Below, piece after piece: positions 1-8,209 of a stretch of 21,049 nt of DNA. The DNA lies in the NCBI GenBank assembly GCA_049999765.1, contig JBNGIQ010009081.1:62767-83815 (forward strand), read 5' to 3'. The notes beneath the pieces are model-generated. The model was not told where the DNA came from. It did not search any database and saw only the letters and a program-made list of their open reading frames with translations. Each line of letters starts with the position of its first letter. Within the stretch, counting starts at the first letter, position 1. Position numbers and translations under genes: made by a program. The stretch is from Phaeoceros laevis. Its lineage: Eukaryota > Anthocerotophyta > Anthocerotopsida > Notothyladales.

Positions 1-120
1 GGCGCTGCAAGCCAGGTGTGGTGGCGGGGTGGCGGACGACGGGTAGCGAGGCCGCGGGTAGAAGGAATGCGGGTAGGGTGGGAGCCGGTCCGGCGGTGGC
101 CACCGACCGGTAGGGGCTGC

Positions 121-135
121 GAGAGAGAGAGAGAG
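121..135. repeat. GA microsatellite
   Basis: This is a short run of alternating G and A, seven and a half units long, inside a GC-rich stretch. It has no coding context and is included only as a low-complexity landmark. Confidence 0.7.
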
Positions 136-195
136 GGGCGAGGTACGGAGTCTACGGACGCGTCAGTCGCACGTATCGCTCATCAACACTCTTTA

Positions 196-446
196 CGATT
201 TAGGAGATGGGGTCGACACACTGGGTACATAGCCCCTGAAATAATGGCTAGAGAATATGGAATAGAAGACATGTGGAGTTTGGGCGCCATAGTACATACA
301 GACTAATAAGTGGAACTCGAATTGATGAGTTAGGGCTTCCTTGATTTGATCCAAGATTTATCAAGAAGCAAAGGAGTTGTGTCATACCTCTTGGAGAACA
401 AGCCCGACTGATCCCTATGCAAGCATTGAATCATAAATGGCTATGA
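196..446 (+). pseudogene. Decayed Ser/Thr protein kinase fragment
   Basis: Two separated pieces match the C-terminal half of a eukaryotic protein kinase. At about 220-300 the frame reads HTGYIAPEIMAREYG, then IEDMWSLGAIVHT, which are the activation-segment end (the APE motif, seen as APEIM) and subdomain IX (D-x-WSLG). At 402-443, in another frame, the translation ARLIPMQALNHKWL fits the family's closing motif (RLTPMQALNHKWL type, subdomain XI), followed by a stop. The ATP-binding lobe, catalytic HRD loop and DFG motif are absent upstream. The two pieces are in different frames with stops between them (TAATAA at 304-309), and only about 100 bp separates segments that would be further apart in an intact kinase. 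I read this as a truncated, frameshifted relic, perhaps retrocopied or carried in by a transposon. The motif style suggests a CAMK-like kinase, but that is inference. Confidence 0.72.
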
Positions 447-906
447 AGTAAAAAGTGGGAGCTCTAACAAGCACTATGGTTGCTGCTACTCCTATTGTTG
501 ATGCTACTACTAGCAATGGTACTACAACCATGGCTAGCAGCATGAACTCTTCCTCTCCCTCTTCCTCTTGACATAAAAGGGATGAAGGAATATGCCAACT
601 AAGAAAAAATTTTGGACATTGCCTACCTCATGAAATTTTCAATAACCACAATTAAGCAAAACACTTGAAAATATTCAAACTATAAATTCTTTGTATTATA
701 TTATCATGTATTTCATTGTATTGTATTGTATAATCTTTGTGTTGTATTTCAAGTATGAGATACGAGTAGATCCTTGCAAAGGCCAAGTTTGGAATGGGCA
801 TGTATGGAAATAGGTAATGATGGCCAGAAGATGGTTAAAAGCTCTACAACTCTATGTCACCTTGACATTTTCTGGACCATATAGAAACTTACACACGTAA
901 AGTGCA
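447..906. other. AT-rich non-coding stretch
   Basis: I see no gene here. The DNA becomes AT-rich after the kinase relic (for example a TATTGTATTG-type run around 690-735) and has stops in all frames. It could be a decayed 3' region or transposon remains, but nothing in it can be identified. Confidence 0.5.
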
Positions 907-910
907 TTAA

Positions 911-1190
911 CCCTTAAAGGTCCATGCTTCAAAACCGCGAGAAAAGGCCTCTCAGCTTGGCCTTCCCGGGGTGTCTGACCCCATAATGGCCCCATGAGGG
1001 TCGTTATATTTTAAGACGACTTCTTTTGTACACTTGGAAGCCTCAAAGTACGCACTTCTCTACACCCTTGGATAGAGCTGGATGGGCTCTATCCAGGAGT
1101 ATAAAATTTAAATAATATTAAAAATATAAAGTGTGCAATTTTGGTCGAAACAATAGCAAGCAACAACACGTCCTTTTGGGCCTTTAAGGG
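911..1190. mobile_element. 280-bp MITE with TTAA target sites, piggyBac-like ends
   Basis: The element is bounded by TTAA at 907-910 and TTAA at 1191-1194. Its left end reads CCCTTAAAGGTCCA and the reverse complement of its right end reads CCCTTAAAGGCCCA, identical at 13 of 14 positions. A duplicated TTAA target plus ends starting CCC is the hallmark of the piggyBac superfamily. Inside are short inverted repeats: GGGGT/ACCCC near 968-982, and a 9-bp stem (1070-1078 with 1086-1094). There is no coding capacity, so it would be a non-autonomous MITE. The alternative is a PIF/Harbinger-type MITE with TAA/TTA target sites, because the similarity continues for a few bases outside (GCATTAA against GCATTTAA). 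The boundaries are well supported; the superfamily assignment is inference. Confidence 0.62.
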
Positions 1191-1298
1191 TTAAATGCGT
1201 AGAAGTTGGATTATATTGTATGCACTAGTATAGTAATATCACATGAGTAGTAGTACTACCTTTAAGGGTTAAATGCGTAGAAGTTGGATTATATTGTA
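1181..1298. repeat. 40-bp direct repeat spanning the MITE right end
   Basis: Positions 1181-1220 and 1259-1298 are identical over 40 bp. Each copy contains the last bases of the MITE (CCTTTAAGGG), the TTAA site and 26 bp of flank. The 38 bp between the copies is unrelated. The second copy therefore looks like a duplicated right end plus flank, produced by local duplication or by a nested or aborted insertion. Confidence 0.9.
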
Positions 1299-2207
1299 CC
1301 GCGATGTAGGATTCCACGAGGGGATGGAGCACGCCGCCATAAGATAAGAAACTCTATCCAATATTTACCACTATCTAGTGATAGAGTTGGTCAATTGAGG
1401 TTGAAGTATTTGACAAAAAGTTCCAAATCCTATATGCCTCAAACTCCATGTATTCCTCCAAGTAACATTTATAGACAATTACATTATGGGCATATGTCAA
1501 GAATGTGCATAATTCACATGCAAAACCCAAATAAACTCAAAAGAATCATCAAAGAAAAGCTGTGGGAACGGCCAATGAATCGTGCCATTTCTTACATCTT
1601 ACATTTGGCATGCGCAGACAGTGGACCTACAAACTGCCTGCGTTATCCCATTGTAGCAGCACTTCAAGATGCCGTCCTCTGAGAGCCACATCCTAATCTG
1701 GACCACCTGCTCTATCAAGTCTGGCGAATATGGGATGCTGATATTTTTGTGGGTACACAATACCGGAAGATGCCATCAACTTGCTCCGATGGCTGTGGCT
1801 CGGGAGACGAGGGGCGACGGGATTTCTTAGACTAGTCTGTATAGGTGTGGGTGCTTTGCGATGTACTTTGCTCAGTACGACGGGACGGATCCGAGAGCGG
1901 AAAGTTGACACAAACCAAGTAGAAAAACTAATAAATAATCTGCGACCTATCACCGCTGTGCCGTGCTAGCTACTGTCCTCCAGCATGTGCAAGACATGTG
2001 CATGTGGCGTCGTGAAAGAGATGAAAAAGCGATGGCAAGTTGGGGCTCGGCAGTCCACATCATGAGCATGAACCCGCTGTGGTATGTTAGATATCTATCA
2101 CATGTGCGGTGAAACGCTCCCGCCATTAATGAAGAAGAGTTATTAGAGGTCTGTGGGTGTGGAGCCAGGCACGAGCTATGAGTGAGGCCATAGAGGCAAA
2201 ACGGTTA
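1299..2207. other. Intergenic stretch without recognisable gene
   Basis: Open frames here (up to about 130 codons on the plus strand, 1284-1682) carry no domain, codon bias or splice structure that I recognise, and several overlap one another on opposite strands. I treat the stretch as non-coding or as unidentifiable old repeat. Confidence 0.5.
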
Positions 2208-3160
2208 TCATGTGGGTTGTTTCAACTCGTTTGGATTAAACCGAACGTGAGGGGCCCTGGGTAAAGCTGTTGGAGGAAACGAAAGAGGCCTGACCTGCAA
2301 AAAGGGGCAATTGAAAGGAACTGCAACTGCACTCCACGTTGATGAGTGATAGTATGCAGCCGTGGAGCAAAGGTAGCGGCGCTTTGGACGCCGCGAGCCA
2401 TGCCCGAGTCCACTCGGTAGTAGGGACTGCCCCGTACTACAGTACCTCCCTCTGCCTGTGGCGCCCCGGTCAAGCGCCTTCAAGCGGGCCGTCTGTTATG
2501 GCAGTTGCCCGGCCGGGCCAATGGGTGCACCCGGCAGGTTTCTTGCACGCGCGGCACCCGCCGGGTCGGCTGCTACGACGCACGGGCTAGTCCGGTCCGG
2601 CACGGAGCCACTGCTCGGCGACAATCCACCAGTCGACAATCCACCAGTCGGCACGATTCCTGGCGATTCCACGTTCCCTGCCTGCTTTCCTTCCCTTCCT
2701 GCCTCCCTCCCTCCCTCCCTTCCTTCATTGTTCCCATCCCGATCGCTAGTCCTGACAGTTTTTTTTTCAAGTTTTATGCAAGTGCCAGATTACGGGGCTC
2801 CGGCCACCGGCCTGCCTCTCTCTCCAATGCCGCTCGCTCTTCCTCTGCTGGCTTGCTTTAAAGAGCGTCAGCCAGCTGAGGATGTACCTTTGTCCCAGAG
2901 AGTCCCAGCGAGCGAGCTCTTGCAAGTACCAGGGAGCAAGGAAAATTTTTCAAGGCTTGGCCTGCCTGCTTTGCTTCCTATTGCTCTTCTATCTGGGTTC
3001 ACAGCAGATCATGTGACGACAGGCTTGCACGCCTCAAGTCCCTGGGGCGTTTTCTGGCAGGGCAGGCGGAAGTTTGTTTCGGGATTCCAACAGGTCGGAA
3101 TCTGCAGAGCTCTAGATTTCTTGTAGAAATCACATTTGCACCAGATTCAGGAGTGCGGAA
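2208..3160 (+). promoter_or_regulatory. Upstream region of the beta-helix gene
   Basis: This is the GC-rich stretch before the start codon at 3161. It includes a two-copy 15-bp tandem repeat (2619-2648) and a long pyrimidine tract (about 2685-2750: runs of CTTCC, then CCTCCCTC units, then a T-run) of the kind often found in plant promoters and 5' leaders. No clear TATA box can be assigned; TTTAAA at about 2858 is one weak candidate. The transcription start is unknown. The long plus-strand open frame at 2458-3126 has no recognisable domain and low-complexity composition (P/S/L-rich), so I do not call it a gene. Confidence 0.4.
2619..2648. repeat. 15-bp tandem repeat, two copies
   Basis: The unit CGACAATCCACCAGT occurs twice head to tail with no mismatch, upstream of the beta-helix gene. 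Its function is unknown. Confidence 0.9.
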
Positions 3161-5235
3161 ATGGCCAGACTGGGCATCATGGGCTCCCCGCTAGCCTGGT
3201 GCTTTTTTCTCGCCCTAGGCCTGCTGTTGCAGCCAGCCGAAGGAGGTGGGTTCCTCAAGTTGTTGTTCAAAATCTCAAATTTGTTGATCCATCCTGCTAG
3301 CTGTGGACATGGACTGGCTGACCAATTGCCTGATCATCACCTTTTGATCGACAGCCGGCGGGGCGTGCTCCTCCTCGGCGGTTACCATCTCTGTGACGAC
3401 GGTGGCGGACCTGGACGACCGCAAATCGTATCCAGTGACGCAAACCTGCAACTTGGTGCTCCAGAACGACCTCACCGTTACCTCCAGCATCTTCTTGGAC
3501 GCCAGCTTCGCCTGCACCGTGCTCAAATCCGCAAGCGGGCAGCAGTTCAAGGTGAGCGCCTCCAGCTCCACCTTCCCAGCGCTCCTGGTGCGGGGCACCA
3601 ACAACGTGCTCATCCAGAACATCGACTGGTCGGTGCCCACCAGCGCCTCCTCCAGCCCCTGCCCCTCGGCGCTGGTGCCCGACACCAGCACCTCCCTCCG
3701 CTGCCCGGCGGTGCACATCCACACCAGCTGGGGCGTGCAGCTGGTGCAGGGAGCAGTCACCGGGCGCATCGACGTCATCAAGTCCCCGCAGACCAGCCTG
3801 GACTCGCTGGCCATCACGTCCTACCAGGCCGAGACGGCGCTGGTGACGGTGTCCAAATCGGGCAACGGGCCAGGGCTGGTGCGCAACAAGGTGAGCATCA
3901 GCAACTGCGTGCTGGAGGGCGGGCAGATCGGGGTCATGCTCAACTTGCAGGCCGTGGGCACCACCATCAGCAACAACCGCTTCCACAACCAGTTCTTCAC
4001 CGGGGTGCAGTGCGGCCAGGGCGTGCACAATGTGGGAGATTGCATGCTCTCCTCGTACCTGCACAACCTCTTCACGATGGACTCCACCTTCACCCCGAGC
4101 TCGGACGCCTCCGGAGTCTACTTCGGCACGCACTGGGTCAACCATGGCAACTACCTCTCTTGCAACTACGTCATCGGGGGCAAGCAGTGCCTCTACCTCG
4201 ATTACGCTAGCAGCGGGGTCACCGTGGACGGCATGGTGTGCTACAACCTCAACTCGGGCATGAAGCTGAACACCGGCCACTCCAACAACGTCAGCAGCTT
4301 CCTCAGTATCCTCCAGCGCCAGCCCGCCTGGATCAGCTGCCAAAATTACAACGTCAACAACTGCAACCAGGAGGTTGGCCAGTTTTGGGACAACGGCAGG
4401 ATCACCAACTACAACTCCGCCACCTTCCAACAGGTATCTACACAAGTTTTCTCACCTCCAGGCAGGCCTAGGCAGAGTTGAACTCAAGAAGGAAAAACGT
4501 GGTTTCCAATTCATTTGCAGCCTTCACACCAAGAGTTGAAGGCAATGGCATGTTATCTATTTTTGCTGTTTCAACGACGTTTGGCTTTGGAAACTGGCTG
4601 GCTTCAGACATACCCGTGGCTCAACAACTTCTGCAGCCTGACCTCTTTCCAAGGAGTTAACTGCAACCCAGCAGGCAGCGCCAACGCTGCTTCCACAGGG
4701 AAGTGCAGCGGTGTTCCTACAGGTGGGTTTAACGTTCTTCATGTAATGTTCTTCACCTTTCAATTTGCAACTCGACTTCAACATATATGCATACATATAC
4801 ATGTGGTAACACATGGATTTGGATATGGTTTGTTGGTGGTTTGTTACAACTTACAAGTGAGAAGAACGAAAACAAACACACAGAGTTGTGCTTGCTTGTT
4901 GCTGGCTAACTGCTGATGGTTAATTGTGCACAGGAAACAAGGCATCCGTTGTCATTGTGGACTCCCTCAACGTCAGGAACACGCCCACATACCTGAGCTG
5001 CCAGAACGTGAGCGCTGCCCCTAGCCTCAACAGCATGGACTGGATCACCCTCACTTCCGCCCAGGCTCTCTTCACGGACCCCGCCAACCAGGACTTTGGT
5101 GTGCAGGCAGGCTCCCCCATCTACGACACCTACCCGCAGTTCAGGTCCTGCCCCAGGTCTGCTGTCGGGCCTAAGGCTGTGAGCGCCTCCACCTATACCA
5201 ACAACTTCAACGTACTCCAAACTGTGCCTATCTAG
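3161..5235 (+). CDS. Secreted right-handed parallel beta-helix protein
   Basis: I model four exons: 3161-3245, 3355-4433, 4608-4722 and 4934-5235. All introns are GT-AG (109, 174 and 211 bp) with matching phases 1, 0 and 1, and the product is 526 residues. Residues 1-28 form a signal peptide: a short charged start, a hydrophobic core around AWCFFLALGLLLQ, and likely cleavage before or within AGGACSSS. The body is a ladder of short beta-strand repeats with asparagine-rich turns, for example VRGTNNVLIQNIDW, VSISNCVLEGGQIGVMLN and GTTISNNRFHNQFF. This is typical of the pectin-lyase-like parallel beta-helix fold. Cysteines are numerous, as expected outside the cell. I do not see the catalytic aspartate motifs of GH28 polygalacturonases or pectate lyase signatures, so substrate and activity are unknown. 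A cell-wall or extracellular role is inference. The coding sequence is strongly GC-rich with C/G third positions. The exon 3 start at 4608 (after GGCTTCAG) is my choice; an in-frame acceptor at 4521 would add 29 residues. Confidence 0.82.
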
Positions 5236-5761
5236 CTAACTAGCTGCATACATATATATTGCAGTTGCTAGTCTAGCTGCCTACAGCCTGAGGTAATCTT
5301 CGTTTGGAGTAGCTTCAGAGTCTGGACTGATTAGCTGGGAAGGTGTCTCTGTCTGCCATCAGAATGCACCCGGCTGCTATTGCCTTGGCTCAATGGCAGG
5401 CAGGCCAGAGGTGGATACCACTCGATATTATTAACTAGGATATCGCTTGTAGTTCCTATCATGAGTTCCTGCTTCAAGTTGTCACCATTTTTATAGCTAG
5501 CTACCTGTGCCTGGCGGCTCATCACATTGATAACCCGTCCACGGGCCGTTTACTGATGGTCCACCGCTTGATGGCTTGGTGGGGTGCTATGTTTACTGTT
5601 TGTTGGGCTTATTGCATTCTTCTGCATGAATGAGCAATTGGAAGTTGTTGACAGCTTCCTGCCTAGGGTGGGTAAATGGTCAACTGTGTGGTTTTCTCCG
5701 GTCGACCTAGGAAATAGACACAAACCAAGACACAGAGCCAGCTGTGACAAGGAACAGCGGA
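5236..5761. other. 3' flank of the beta-helix gene
   Basis: This follows the TAG stop at 5233-5235. It begins with an AT-rich stretch (TACATATATATT near 5250-5260) suitable for a 3' untranslated region. No canonical AATAAA signal or further gene is seen. Confidence 0.4.
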
Positions 5762-5879
5762 GATGCATGACATGTCCCCATGGCTAGCAATACATTCACT
5801 TCTTGACATGTCCCCATGGCGATGCATGACATGTCCCCATGGCTAGCAATACATTCACTTCATGACATGTTCCCATGTT
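5762..5879. repeat. 59-bp tandem duplication
   Basis: Units 5762-5820 and 5821-5879 are tandem copies differing at only a few positions near the unit end. Each unit itself contains the motif TGACATGTCCCCATGG twice, so there is an older internal repeat too. No coding or known element association is visible. Confidence 0.92.
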
Positions 5880-5888
5880 GGCTCAGGA

Positions 5889-5953
5889 CATGCTACTGTC
5901 TAATCCTAATTTTTTTGCATGCTACTGTCTAATGTCTAATCCTAATTTTTTTG
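5889..5953. repeat. Short tandem duplication with a 7-bp insertion
   Basis: The segment starting CATGCTACTGTCTAA and ending CCTAATTTTTTTG occurs at 5889-5917 and again at 5918-5953. The second copy has seven extra bases (a local TGTCTAA duplication). It lies directly beside the 59-bp tandem, so this is a duplication-prone patch. Confidence 0.85.
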
Positions 5954-6308
5954 TTACCCGTCCACATGGGGGTAAGGCCATTTTGTCCTTAGAAGCCGCA
6001 ACACAAGGTACTTCCTCCCATAAGCCTGCACCCTTACAAACTCACATTACAGCCTTCCAAAGAAGTTTGGGCGTTCCTAACTTCCTAACCACTAATGGGA
6101 TGGAACCTCGACCACCCTTTTGGGAGACCTGGTCTTAATCGCCAGACTATGTCCTTGTGGACAATATACAAAATTATTTTAATTAAAATTATTTTGAGAC
6201 AAAAAATAGATAATTGGATAAAATATTCTAGATAAATGTTAGTGATCCGTGTGGCATAGCACTTATTCAGGGTAAAGTGTAACATGGAAAGTCACCGCTT
6301 GCCTATGT
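5954..6308. other. Intergenic, AT-rich, no gene seen
   Basis: This stretch lies between the tandem repeats and the transposon's left end. An AT-rich direct repeat of AAATTATTTT occurs near 6170-6195. I recognise no coding sequence. Confidence 0.5.
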
Positions 6309-6363
6309 GGGGTTCCGTAAGCTTGCGTCATCAGAAAACCTGGGGAGGCGAATATCCGAATTG
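6309..6363 (+). repeat. Left terminal inverted repeat
   Basis: This is the left end of the transposon. The inner 31 bp (6333-6363) match the right end perfectly in inverted orientation, and the outer 24 bp match partially. Confidence 0.85.
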
Positions 6364-6374
6364 ATAATTGATTG

Positions 6375-6407
6375 AGTGCTGTTTCCTGCAGTGCCGGAAA
6401 CAGCACT
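6375..6407. repeat. Subterminal hairpin in the transposon's left end
   Basis: AGTGCTGTTTCC (6375-6386) is perfectly complementary to GGAAACAGCACT (6396-6407) across a 9-nt spacer. A related half-motif (GCCGGAAACAGCA) recurs near the right inverted repeat at about 7583-7595. This subterminal placement is what transposase-binding motifs of TIR elements look like, but that role is inference. Confidence 0.8.
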
Positions 6408-6696
6408 GCACCCCGTGCCCAGTTCATTACGGCTAAGTTAGTAAACACCGTCCTGGAAAGTCCTATTTTTTCTGCACCTCTTTTCCACGGGCTGGCCTTA
6501 GAAAGCTTGCTTGTTTTTACCTCGTTTTTGCACCGTTTTTGCCCTAGAATTTGCCCTCTACCCTTGGGGCCGGGCCGGTCTGCATGGCTTTGTCTTACAC
6601 TAGGATGGAATTTTATCGTGCAGCTTGAAAAAACGTTTGCTCTTTGAAGTTGCTGAAGACGGTTGTCGACGAACAACTTAATAATGACGTGCATGG

Positions 6697-7198
6697 CCTG
6701 ATTTTAGCAGATAGTGTGAAGTTTGCTTGCCCCTGACGGCATTTACAAGTGCTGGTGAGCACAGTACAGCAGGGCAAGAAGGTGAATTGAGGGATTTCAG
6801 TACTGTCTCGTAGATGTGTATGCAAATTGTGGATGTATGCAAAATAGTGATGATGCTCGCTGGTATTCAGCCTGATGACCCCTCATTTACTTGCCTTGTT
6901 GTAGCATTCAGTCAAAAGGGGCTGGTCAGTAAGGGTCTGAGAGTATTTGTTGCCATCATGATGGTGAAACAGCACAGCCTGATTTTAGCAGATAATGTTA
7001 AATTTGCTTGCTACCTAAGGCTTGTGCAACTGCTGCTGGCAGATGAATTCAGGGATCGTAGAAAGAGGCGTACTTGAAGGTGACGCAGTACTGAGCTCTG
7101 TCTGAAGATGCAAGCCAAGGACACGAGGATGCTGGCTGGTATTCAGCCTGATGACACCACATTTACTTGACTTCTTGTAGCATGCAGTCAGGATTATG
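6697..7198 (+). pseudogene. Duplicated PPR-protein gene fragment inside the transposon
   Basis: At 6853-6951 the frame reads MLAGIQPDDPSFTCLVVAFSQ and continues KGLVSKGLRVF. This matches a pentatricopeptide repeat of plant PPR proteins (pattern G-I-x-P-D-x-x-T-F-x-x-L-L-x-A-C-S-x-x-G-L-V-x-x-G). At 7129-7197 a second copy reads MLAGIQPDDTTFT, then a TGA stop, then LLVACSQ. The stretch before each repeat is also shared (CCTGATTTTAGCAGATA starts at 6697 and at 6978). A block of about 280 bp has therefore been duplicated in tandem inside the element, with anchor offsets of 281 and 276 bp. Stops and indels show it is non-functional. PPR proteins are RNA-binding organelle factors; here only a captured scrap remains. 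Confidence 0.75.
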
Positions 7199-7602
7199 CT
7201 TACTTGATTCACATACACAGAGAGCTACACAGATCACGGATTTGGAAAGGCTAGTGATTTGGAAAACTAGTTCAAACTCTTCTTTCAATTGTTTTGAATT
7301 TGTGCATTCATCTTCAGCATATGTATATATAATACCGCTTTTTGTATTAGAAATCGAAAACGCAATATACGATCTGGAATCTGGTGTGCAATATCTTTCA
7401 GAGTCAGTACTAGTGACTAGTGACTCAATACTAACCTAGTAATGACTCGTTATTGAAACTGACTGGCCCGGCCAAGCCGGGCCAATAATGAAATAATGAA
7501 ACTGTCATGAAATTGAAGCGGCCGCTTCCGGCAGGTGGTCGCGCCGAAACAGCGCTGTAAAATCGCCGGCGAAGACACGCACGGCCGGAAACAGCAGTGA
7601 AA

Positions 7603-7659
7603 CAATTCGGATATTCGCCTCCCCAGGTTTTCTAATGTATGTGGGGTTTACGAAACCCC
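7603..7659 (-). repeat. Right terminal inverted repeat
   Basis: This is the partner of the left inverted repeat. Positions 7603-7633 are the perfect 31-bp inverted match. The outermost part also forms a small hairpin of its own, GGGGTTT-ACG-AAACCCC (7643-7659). Confidence 0.85.
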
Positions 7660-8209
7660 GGCCCTGTCTCCAGCAACGAAACGGAACTTATTAGGCGCGA
7701 GGCCTTTTAGGGAAAGTCGACGTCCTTGATTGGACATATGTCCGAAACTCTTCTCCTCCAACGTGTGTTCGTGGATTGTTGCAAGCCTCTACGAGCTTGT
7801 GTGAAAATTGTGGTTGCAAAGCTCTTTGCAACTTCCGTTGTCGAGCATGCCATCTAACCTGACCAGTGCGGCAGCCTAAGTACGCGTCAGACCTTGAATT
7901 TATCTCTGTCAAAATTCCTCTAGTAAGGTGACGAACCTTCGGCTAGTCAGTGCTAGCTATCTACATGGCCAACTGGTTGATAATAACCATCTACGAATGT
8001 TACATGAAAGAGTGGAATGCTTCTGAAACCTTGGCACCGCAGGTTCCTTCAGCTGATGCTATAGGTTCCCTCCATTCTAATTTACTGGACAGATTGATCT
8101 GTCAAAAATCGTGTTAGTGAAAAGGTCTAGAAACAGGTTAGTGATGAGAGCCATCATACACTTGTAAGATTTCATATGCATACCTATGAATACCTATGCA
8201 TGGCTGTAG
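7660..8209. other. Spacer between transposon and GT90 gene
   Basis: No gene is recognised here. The right part (about 8000-8209) must contain the 3' untranslated region of the minus-strand GT90 gene. Short open frames lack any domain. Confidence 0.45.

Larger units (their letters stand above)
6309..7659. mobile_element. Non-autonomous TIR transposon carrying gene fragments (Pack-type)
   Basis: The two ends are long inverted repeats. Positions 6333-6363 and 7603-7633 are perfect inverted copies over 31 bp (core AGAAAACCTGGGGAGGCG). Outward of these the ends stay similar, beginning GGGGTTCCGTAAG on the left (6309) and, as reverse complement, GGGGTTTCGTAAA on the right (7659), giving inverted repeats of about 55 bp. 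Inward, both ends carry the motif GCCGGAAACAGCA. The 1.24-kb interior has no transposase. Instead it holds two diverged copies of a PPR-gene fragment. Long inverted repeats beginning with GGG and captured host sequence recall Mutator-like Pack-MULEs, but no 8-11 bp target duplication is visible at these borders, so the superfamily and exact ends remain unsettled. Confidence 0.75.

Noticed and set aside
1284-1682. 132-codon plus-strand open frame
   Set aside because: No recognisable domain, no splice partner and not GC-rich like the local genes. It starts inside the duplicated transposon end.
2458-3126. 222-codon plus-strand open frame upstream of the beta-helix gene
   Set aside because: It is P/S/L-rich and translates a pyrimidine tract. 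No domain, and better explained as promoter or leader DNA.
3161-4210. 349-codon reading of the plus strand straight through from the beta-helix start codon
   Set aside because: After residue 28 it becomes a biased L/H/Q/R/G-rich shadow frame. Splicing at 3246/3354 joins the signal peptide to the genuine beta-helix frame.
3297-4445. 382-codon minus-strand open frame
   Set aside because: It is antisense to exon 2 of the beta-helix gene with composition-driven openness and no recognisable domain.
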